From Allorhizobium paknamense (GTDB taxonomy: Bacteria; Pseudomonadota; Alphaproteobacteria; Rhizobiales; Rhizobiaceae), in NCBI RefSeq assembly GCF_030815125.1, contig NZ_JAUSWH010000024.1:1-39930 (forward strand): 39,930 nucleotides of DNA, in the 5' to 3' direction. Position numbers and translations under genes: made by a program. How positions within the stretch are numbered: position 1 is the first letter of the stretch; each line of letters opens with the position of its first letter. Under the pieces are notes generated by a model. It did not search any database. It saw only the letters and a program-made list of their open reading frames with translations, and was not told the DNA's origin. Shown here one piece after another: positions 16,477 through 22,395 of the stretch.

Positions 16477-16697
16477 GCGGTTATCCTTTTGTTTTCCGGC
16501 CCGCGCGGCGTGAAACCCGGTTCCCGCCTTGCTGCGCAAGCTTGTATCTTAGCCTTGCACGTCGTAAAGGACGGCCCGCGCCCGCTGGACATGCAATGAA
16601 ATTCATGGCGGGCACCTAACCTAATTTTGCCGAAATAGCCAGCCCGTCACCGCTCATTTCGCCGCACTGCCGGGACAAGAAGGACGAAAGCCGCGCC

Positions 16698-17762
16698 ATG
16701 ACCGAAAAGCGCCCCTCTGCCTCTCCCTGGTGGACGCCCTCGGTGCATGCCGACCGCAGGCCCTTTCTCATCGGCCGCAATGCCATTCAGGCAGCCTTTC
16801 GCGGCTTCTTCGCCGCTCAGGACTTTATGGAAGTGGATACCGCCACCTTGCAGATCTCGCCCGGCAATGAGGCGCATCTGCACGGCTTCGGTACCGAGGC
16901 CATCGGCCATGACGGGCGCGCCCAGCCGCTTTACCTGCATACCTCGCCGGAATTTGCCTGCAAGAAGCTGCTGGCCGCCGGGGAAAAGCGGATTGCCTGC
17001 TTTGCCCATGTCTATCGCAACCGCGAGCGCGGACCGCTGCACCACCCGGAATTCACCATGCTGGAATGGTATCGCGTTGGCGAAACCTATGAGCAACTGA
17101 TGGAGGACAGTGCCGCCCTCATGCGTCTTGCCGCTGAAACCGCCGGCACCAAAGCCTTTCACTTTCGCGGCGGCGCCTGCGACCCCTTTGCCGAACCGGA
17201 GCGCTTGAGCGTGGCGGAGGCTTTCCGCCGTCACGCGGGCATCGATCTTCTCGCCACGATCTCCATCGGCGGCGAAACGGACCGCGAGGCGCTGGCCGCA
17301 CAACTGAGGGCAAACGGTCTGCGCGTGGCAGAAGACGATAGCTGGGCCGATCTCTTCAGCCGGGTCATCGTGGAAAAGGTAGAGCCGCATCTGGGCTTTG
17401 GCCGTCCGACCATTCTCGATGAATATCCGGTGGCGGAAGCAGCCCTTGCCCGGCCCTCGCCGCGCGATCCCCGCGTGGCGGAGCGCTTCGAGCTTTACGC
17501 CTGCGGCGTGGAACTGGCCAATGCCTTCGGTGAACTGACGGATGCCGGCGAGCAGCGCCGCCGCTTCGAGGCGGAAATGGCGGAAAAGGCCCGCATCTAC
17601 GGCGAACGCTACCCGCTGGACGAGGATTTTCTCGCAGCCCTCGCCATCATGCCGGAAGCCTCCGGTATTGCGCTCGGTTTTGACCGGCTGGTGATGCTGG
17701 CAACCGGGGCGCCGCGCATCGAGCATGTGCTCTGGGCGCCCGTGGCGGAGCCGGATGCATGA
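16698..17762 (+). CDS. epmA: EF-P beta-lysine ligase (GenX/PoxA/YjeA)
   Basis: A 354-aa paralogue of the class II lysyl-tRNA synthetase catalytic core, without the anticodon-binding domain. It activates (R)-beta-lysine with ATP and transfers it to Lys34 of EF-P. Motif 2 is visible as HVYRNRERGPLHHPEFTMLEW and motif 3 as SGIALGFDRLVMLATG; the N-terminal IGRNAIQAAFRGFF is typical of GenX proteins. It overlaps epmB by four bases (ATGA at 17759-17762), so the two are translationally coupled. It is divergent from efp, its protein substrate, with about 220 bp of shared upstream region. Confidence 0.95.
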   Translation: MTEKRPSASPWWTPSVHADRRPFLIGRNAIQAAFRGFFAAQDFMEVDTATLQISPGNEAHLHGFGTEAIGHDGRAQPLYLHTSPEFACKKLLAAGEKRIACFAHVYRNRERGPLHHPEFTMLEWYRVGETYEQLMEDSAALMRLAAETAGTKAFHFRGGACDPFAEPERLSVAEAFRRHAGIDLLATISIGGETDREALAAQLRANGLRVAEDDSWADLFSRVIVEKVEPHLGFGRPTILDEYPVAEAALARPSPRDPRVAERFELYACGVELANAFGELTDAGEQRRRFEAEMAEKARIYGERYPLDEDFLAALAIMPEASGIALGFDRLVMLATGAPRIEHVLWAPVAEPDA

Positions 17763-18802
17763 GCGCAAAAACACTGAAGACAATCGGCGAGCTTGCCGGG
17801 GCAGGTCTGGTTTCGCAGGACAGGCAGGCGGAACTGGAAACGGTGGCGAAGCGCTACGCCGTGGCCATCACCCCCTCCATGCTGGCGCTGATCGACCGCT
17901 TAGATGCGAGCGATCCCATTGCCGCGCAATTCGTGCCGGATGGGCGGGAACTTGTGACCCGCAACGAGGAGCGCGCCGACCCGATCGGCGACCATGCCCA
18001 CAGCCCCGTCACCGGCATCGTGCACCGCTATCCGGACCGGGTGCTGCTGAAGGCCACCCATAGCTGCCCCGTCTATTGCCGCTTCTGCTTTCGCCGTGAA
18101 ATGGTAGGGCCGGAGGGCGATGGCACACTGTCGCCGGACGAATTGCGGCAGGCGCTTGCCTATATCGCCGCCCATGACGAGATCTGGGAGGTGATCCTGA
18201 CCGGCGGCGATCCGCTGGTCCTGTCGCCGCGCCGCCTCACCGCCATCATGGAGGGGTTGAAGGCCATAGAACATGTGAAAATCGTGCGGTTTCACAGCCG
18301 CGTGCCGGTGGTGGATGCGCCTCGCATCGACGCGCGGCTGATCGAGGCCCTGAAGGCCTCGGAGAAGACCGTCTATATCGCCATCCACACCAACCACCCG
18401 CGCGAACTGACCCAAGAAGCCCGGGCCGCCATTCAGCGGCTTCATGCCGCAGGTTTCGGACTTCTCAGCCAGACGGTGCTGCTCAAGGGCATCAATGACG
18501 ATGTGAGCGTGCTGAAAGAGCTGATGCGAACCTTCGTGGAGCTTCGCATTCGCCCCTATTATCTGCACCATCCGGATCTTGCCCCCGGCACCGGCCATTT
18601 TCGCCTGTCAGTTACGGAAGGTCAGGCGCTGGTGCGGCAGCTACGCGGCCATGTCTCGGGCCTCTGCCAGCCCACCTATGTGCTGGATATTCCCGGCGGT
18701 CACGGAAAAGTGCCGATTGCCGCCTCCAGCATTCTGGAAGATCCGGAAGGCCATGTGCTGACGGATTTCCGCGGAGAAAGCCATCTCTATCCGCGCGCCT
18801 GA
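17759..18802 (+). CDS. epmB: EF-P beta-lysylation radical-SAM lysine 2,3-aminomutase
   Basis: A 347-aa radical-SAM, PLP-dependent enzyme converting L-lysine to (R)-beta-lysine for EF-P modification (YjeK/EpmB family). The [4Fe-4S] binding motif C-x3-C-x2-C is seen in HSCPVYCRFCFRREMVG, followed by VILTGGDPLVL. The likely PLP Lys is in LDIPGGHGKVPI near the C-terminus. It is shorter than clostridial KamA aminomutases, as expected of the EpmB group. The start ATG overlaps the epmA stop. Context with efp and epmA makes the role secure. Confidence 0.95.
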   Translation: MSAKTLKTIGELAGAGLVSQDRQAELETVAKRYAVAITPSMLALIDRLDASDPIAAQFVPDGRELVTRNEERADPIGDHAHSPVTGIVHRYPDRVLLKATHSCPVYCRFCFRREMVGPEGDGTLSPDELRQALAYIAAHDEIWEVILTGGDPLVLSPRRLTAIMEGLKAIEHVKIVRFHSRVPVVDAPRIDARLIEALKASEKTVYIAIHTNHPRELTQEARAAIQRLHAAGFGLLSQTVLLKGINDDVSVLKELMRTFVELRIRPYYLHHPDLAPGTGHFRLSVTEGQALVRQLRGHVSGLCQPTYVLDIPGGHGKVPIAASSILEDPEGHVLTDFRGESHLYPRA

Positions 18803-18961
18803 CGCCTTCGCCGTTATTCGCCTCGAAGACCAGGCTGTAAGCTGTTGTTTTGCCACCTGTCATGTCCAGAGAAATGCAGCATGCCTGTACACGGCAGCCT
18901 TTATACTTAACCATACCCTAACATGAACGGCATGAACCCCTTGAAATCTCAGGGAGCCTGT

Positions 18962-19078
18962 ATGAAAGATGTACAGGTCAATGAAAGTTTGAGCGGTGCC
19001 TTTAGCGTAATCTTACGCTTTCTCTTGTATATCCCACCGCGACAAGAACAATTCCATGAGGGAAGGGGTCAGGAATGA
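18962..19078 (+). CDS. Possible 38-aa leader peptide coupled to the carrier-protein gene
   Basis: An open frame of 38 codons begins at an ATG with AGGGAG at 18951-18956, good ribosome-binding spacing. It stops at TGA 19076-19078, overlapping the ATG of the carrier-protein gene in the ATGA manner. The product has a polar N-terminus, a short hydrophobic centre (AFSVILRFLLYIPP) and a polar tail. It matches nothing I recognise. The 7-2-7 inverted repeat at 19004-19019 lies inside it. It could be a true small protein, a leader peptide that sets translation of the operon, or chance; the exact stop-start overlap is what argues for it. Confidence 0.4.
   Translation: MKDVQVNESLSGAFSVILRFLLYIPPRQEQFHEGRGQE
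19004..19019. promoter_or_regulatory. Perfect 7-2-7 inverted repeat upstream of the carrier-protein operon
   Basis: AGCGTAA-TC-TTACGCT lies 55 bp upstream of the carrier-protein start, in an otherwise rather AT-rich 270-bp gap. It could be an operator or a small mRNA hairpin. No regulator gene is next to it, so a trans-acting partner would have to be elsewhere. Confidence 0.4.
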
Positions 19079-19326
19079 GCGAGACTATTCGCACTCTTTT
19101 GGGCAAGGTCGGCGGGCTGCCGGTCCCGGCCGCCGATATTGCCGCCGATGCCGATCTCTATGCGCTGGGCCTGACATCCTTTGCCTCGGTGCAGGTGATG
19201 CTGGCGCTTGAGGAAGCCTTCGACATCGAATTTCCCGATCATCTGCTGAACCGCAAGTCCTTTGCCTCCATCGAGGCAATAGAGCGGGTGGTCGGCCAGA
19301 TCCTCGGCGACCGGAAGGTCGCCTGA
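19075..19326 (+). CDS. Stand-alone acyl/aminoacyl carrier protein
   Basis: An 83-aa four-helix carrier protein. The phosphopantetheine attachment Ser is Ser35 in LYALGLTSFASVQVM, a variant of the usual LGxDS in which Thr replaces the Asp just before the Ser. Helix II (VQVMLALEEAFDIEFPDHLL) and the C-terminal helix are typical. A phosphopantetheinyl transferase must supply the arm. The next gene overlaps its stop by one base, and the ligase that should load it lies two genes downstream, as in the Agrobacterium and Bradyrhizobium loci where an aaRS-like ligase charges such a carrier. It is therefore probably an aminoacyl carrier rather than fatty-acid AcpP. Confidence 0.9.
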   Translation: MSETIRTLLGKVGGLPVPAADIAADADLYALGLTSFASVQVMLALEEAFDIEFPDHLLNRKSFASIEAIERVVGQILGDRKVA

Positions 19327-20504
19327 TGACCCTTCCCCTGCCCCCCGCCAGCGATCTTGCCGCCCGGATGGGGCGGGTCGCCAGCATTGCCGCCGCCCAT
19401 GCCGACAGCGTGGACCGCGAAGGCCGCTTTCCGCGGGAAACGGTAAATGCCCTGAAGGCCGAGCGGCTGCTCGGCATTCAGATCCCCGCCGAACTCGGCG
19501 GCGAAGGCGCCGGTTTTGCCGTCATTGCCGAATTGTGCAGCCAGTTGGGCCAGGCCTGCGCCTCCAGCGCCATGATCTTTGCCATGCACCACATCAAGTG
19601 TTCGAGCCTGGTGGAACATGCCGAGGACAATGACTGGCAGCGCGGCTTCATGCGCCGTGTGGCTGCCGAGCAATTGCTGCTGGGCTCGGCCACCACCGAA
19701 GGCGGGATCGGCGGCAATCTGCGCAATTCCATCTGCGCCATCGCCGTGGAAGACGGCATCTGCCGGCTGGAAAAGGACGCCACCGTCATTTCCTACGGCT
19801 CGGAAGCCGATGCCATTCTGATCACCTCCCGCGCCCATAAGGATGCAGCCCCCTCCGATCAGGTGATGACCGTTTTTCTCAAGGGCCAGTACACGCTGGA
19901 AAAGACGGTGGACTGGGACACGCTCGGCATGCGCGGCACCCGTTCCGACGGCTTTCTCTTCAAGGGGGAAGCACCCGCCGAACAGATCCTGCCCAAGCCC
20001 TTTGCAGAAATTGCCGCGCAATCCATGCTGGCCGCCTCGCATATTCTCTGGAGCGGCGTGTGGTATGGCATTGCGGTCGATGCGGTGGCGCGGGCCCAGA
20101 GCTTCGTGCGTGCTGCGGCCCGCAAAAGCCCCGGCACCGTGCCGCCCGGCGCGCTGAGGCTTGCCGAAGTGGCCAACCTGTTGCAGATGGTGCGCTCCAA
20201 TGTCGTGGCCGCGCTGAAAGCCTATGAAGAGGCCCGCCATGATGGCGACCGCCTCTCCTCCTTCGGCTTTTCGGTGGCGATGAACAATGTCAAGCTCGCC
20301 TCGTCCGAGACGATCATCGACATCATCAACCAGGCCATGCTGATCTGCGGCATTCTGGGCTACAAGAACGGCACGCCTTACAGCCTTGGCCGCCATCTCC
20401 GCGATGCGCATTCGGCCCGGCTGATGATTTCCAACGACCGCATTCTGGGCAACACGTCCAACATGCTGCTGGTCCATAAACTCGACACGCGATTGCTGGG
20501 GTAA
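19326..20504 (+). CDS. Acyl-CoA-dehydrogenase-like flavoprotein, probably acting on carrier-bound substrate
   Basis: A 392-aa ACAD-fold protein: N-terminal helical domain (AELGGEGAGFAVIAELCSQL), beta domain (SATTEGGIGGN) and C-terminal helical domain. Such enzymes are FAD-dependent and oxidise acyl thioesters. In ordinary ACADs a catalytic Glu lies in a C-terminal YEGTSEI-type motif; here the matching segment reads ILGNTSNMLL (residues 373-382), by eye putting Gly375 at the Glu position. The enzyme may thus use another base or another chemistry. It is tightly coupled to the carrier protein (1-bp overlap) and 6 bp before the aminoacyl-carrier ligase. PltE-type enzymes oxidise prolyl-S-carrier proteins, so oxidation of an aminoacyl-carrier is a reasonable inference. 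A plain beta-oxidation role is unlikely from context. Confidence 0.85.
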   Translation: MTLPLPPASDLAARMGRVASIAAAHADSVDREGRFPRETVNALKAERLLGIQIPAELGGEGAGFAVIAELCSQLGQACASSAMIFAMHHIKCSSLVEHAEDNDWQRGFMRRVAAEQLLLGSATTEGGIGGNLRNSICAIAVEDGICRLEKDATVISYGSEADAILITSRAHKDAAPSDQVMTVFLKGQYTLEKTVDWDTLGMRGTRSDGFLFKGEAPAEQILPKPFAEIAAQSMLAASHILWSGVWYGIAVDAVARAQSFVRAAARKSPGTVPPGALRLAEVANLLQMVRSNVVAALKAYEEARHDGDRLSSFGFSVAMNNVKLASSETIIDIINQAMLICGILGYKNGTPYSLGRHLRDAHSARLMISNDRILGNTSNMLLVHKLDTRLLG

Positions 20505-20510
20505 GCGTCA

Positions 20511-21419
20511 ATGGATACTCAAGTCAGTTTTCTCGACCGGCTGTTCGATTCCGGTCTGCTGATCGATACGGGCGTCGATGGTCTTTATGGCCGCAGCGGC
20601 CAGTTCGAGGATGTGATTGCCGCCTTCGAGCGGCTGATCGACCGTTTTGGCGGCGCTGATGGGGCAGAAGCCATCCGCTTTCCGCCCGGCATGAACCGCG
20701 CCTATTTTGAAAAAAGCGGCTATATGAAAAGCTTTCCGCAGCTGGCCGGCACCGTGCACAGCTTCTGCGGCAATGAGCTGGACCATATCAGCCTGTTGAA
20801 ATGCATGGATGCCGACGAGGACTGGACGAAGGAGCAGAAGGCAACGGACATCGTGCTGACGCCCGCCGCCTGCTATCCGCTTTACCCGACGGTTGCCAAG
20901 CGCGGCGCGCTGCCTGCCACGGGCGGGCTGTTCGATCTGCAATCCTATTGCTTCCGCCATGAACCCTCCACCGATCCGGCCCGCCAGCAACTGTTCCGCA
21001 TGCGCGAATATGTCTGCATGGGCACCGAAAAACACGTCACCGATTTCCGTCAGCTCTGGATGGATCGTGGCCTGAAGATGATGGAAGAGGTGGGTCTCCC
21101 GGTGGAGATCGATGTGGCCAACGATCCCTTCTTTGGCCGGGCGGGCAAGATGCTGGCCAACAACCAGCGCGACCAGAACCTGAAATTCGAACTGCTGATC
21201 CCCATCACCTCCACCACCAAGCCCACCGCCTGCATGAGCTTCAACTACCATCAGGATGCGTTTGGCCTCAAATGGGGGCTCAATCTGGAAGATGGATCGG
21301 TGGCGCACACCGCCTGCGTCGGCTTCGGGCTGGAGCGCATCGCACTGGCGCTGTTCCACCATCACGGGCTGGATGTGAAGGCGTGGCCGGAACAGGTCCG
21401 CAAGGCGCTGTGGGGCTGA
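20511..21419 (+). CDS. Amino acid:[carrier protein] ligase (atypical seryl-tRNA-synthetase-like)
   Basis: A 302-aa class II aaRS catalytic core without tRNA-binding domains. Enzymes of this family (described from Bradyrhizobium and Agrobacterium) activate glycine or alanine with ATP and attach it to the phosphopantetheine of a carrier protein rather than to tRNA. Motif 2-like residues occur in CFRHEPSTDPARQQLFRMRE and motif 3 in CVGFGLERIALALF. Cys121 (TPAACYPLY), Glu166 (RMREY) and Cys269 (HTACVGF) fall at the spacing of the zinc ligands that hold the amino group in atypical SerRS and in these ligases. It starts 6 bp after the flavoprotein gene and is followed after 2 bp by DUF1839. Its carrier is almost certainly the product of 19075-19326. 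The amino acid is not determinable from sequence. Confidence 0.93.
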   Translation: MDTQVSFLDRLFDSGLLIDTGVDGLYGRSGQFEDVIAAFERLIDRFGGADGAEAIRFPPGMNRAYFEKSGYMKSFPQLAGTVHSFCGNELDHISLLKCMDADEDWTKEQKATDIVLTPAACYPLYPTVAKRGALPATGGLFDLQSYCFRHEPSTDPARQQLFRMREYVCMGTEKHVTDFRQLWMDRGLKMMEEVGLPVEIDVANDPFFGRAGKMLANNQRDQNLKFELLIPITSTTKPTACMSFNYHQDAFGLKWGLNLEDGSVAHTACVGFGLERIALALFHHHGLDVKAWPEQVRKALWG

Positions 21420-21421
21420 GC

Positions 21422-22381
21422 GTGCGCTCCGTCCTGCCGCTTGATCCGGCCTCCTACCAACCGCATGCCCTGCATTCAGCGGACAGAATGTGGCCGGAAA
21501 CCAATTGCTATGCCGATCTGTGGATCGAGGTGCTTTCGGCGCTGAAAACCGCGCCGGAGGCCATGCTGGGCTTTACGCTGATCCAGGATTTCGAGGGCGA
21601 CCAGTTCACCTTCTTCAAGGTGCCGCTGGAGGATCTCGAAAGCCTCTATGGCATCCGCGTGACGGAACTGGCAATCTTCGACAGCGTCGAAGCGCATGTG
21701 ACCGAGCAGATCGCCCGTGGGCGGCTCTGCCTTGTGGAAATGGACAGTTTCTACATGCCCGATACGCGCGGCGTCGGTTACCGTCAGGAGCATGGCAAGA
21801 CCACGGTTGGCATCAACCGGCTGGACCTTGAAAACCGCTCCATGGATTATTTCCACAATGGCGGTTTCTTTTCGCTTCAAGGCGAGGATTTCGACGGGCT
21901 TTTCCAGCACAATGCCCCGGAAGGCTGGCCGCCCTTCCTGCCCTATACGGAATTTGCCAAACTGCCGGAAAAGCTTCCCTCGGATGCGCATCTGCGGAAA
22001 GAGGCCGAGCGGCTCTTTACCGCCCATCTTGGCCGCCGCCCGAAAGCAAACCCGATTGCCGCCTTTGCCGTCATCTTTCCCCGGCAGGTGGAGGCCGTGG
22101 CGGAACGCCCCTTCGGCTTCTTCCACAAATATGCTTTCAACACGCTGCGGCAGGTGGGCGCGAATTTCGAGCTTCTCGCCGCCCATCTCGACTGGCTGGA
22201 TGAAGCACGTTTCGAGGCGCAAAAGGCTCACGCGCTGAAGATTTCGGAAGTGGCGAAATCGGTGCAGTTCCAGCTTGCCCGGGCGGTGACGCGCAAGAAG
22301 TTCGAGCCGCTTGCGACCGCTCTTGACCCCGCCGCCGAGGCGTGGGACAGGCTGATGGAAGGGCTGGAAAGCCACGCGTAA
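21422..22381 (+). CDS. DUF1839 protein, candidate aminoacyl transferase
   Basis: A 319-aa protein of the DUF1839 family, whose function I do not know to be established. The GTG at 21422, two bases after the ligase stop, is the natural start; longer in-frame forms would overlap the ligase deeply. Visible conserved-looking residues are Cys29 in WPETNCYADLW, LVEMDSFYMPDT (104-115), His124 in EHGKTTVGI and Asp142 in SMDYFHNGGFF. The order Cys, then a strand with D-x-Y/F-Y-x-P, then His, then Asp resembles the papain-like acyltransferase half of BtrH, which moves an aminoacyl chain from a carrier protein in butirosin synthesis. That likeness is by eye only. In context, transfer of the amino acid from the carrier to an acceptor is my inference. 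Confidence 0.8.
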   Translation: MRSVLPLDPASYQPHALHSADRMWPETNCYADLWIEVLSALKTAPEAMLGFTLIQDFEGDQFTFFKVPLEDLESLYGIRVTELAIFDSVEAHVTEQIARGRLCLVEMDSFYMPDTRGVGYRQEHGKTTVGINRLDLENRSMDYFHNGGFFSLQGEDFDGLFQHNAPEGWPPFLPYTEFAKLPEKLPSDAHLRKEAERLFTAHLGRRPKANPIAAFAVIFPRQVEAVAERPFGFFHKYAFNTLRQVGANFELLAAHLDWLDEARFEAQKAHALKISEVAKSVQFQLARAVTRKKFEPLATALDPAAEAWDRLMEGLESHA

Positions 22382-22395
22382 ACAGGCTTCACGAC

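Noticed and set aside
20511..21419. Annotation as a seryl-tRNA synthetase
   Set aside because: The N-terminal tRNA-binding coiled coil is absent and the gene sits with a carrier protein, which fits the carrier-protein ligase family.
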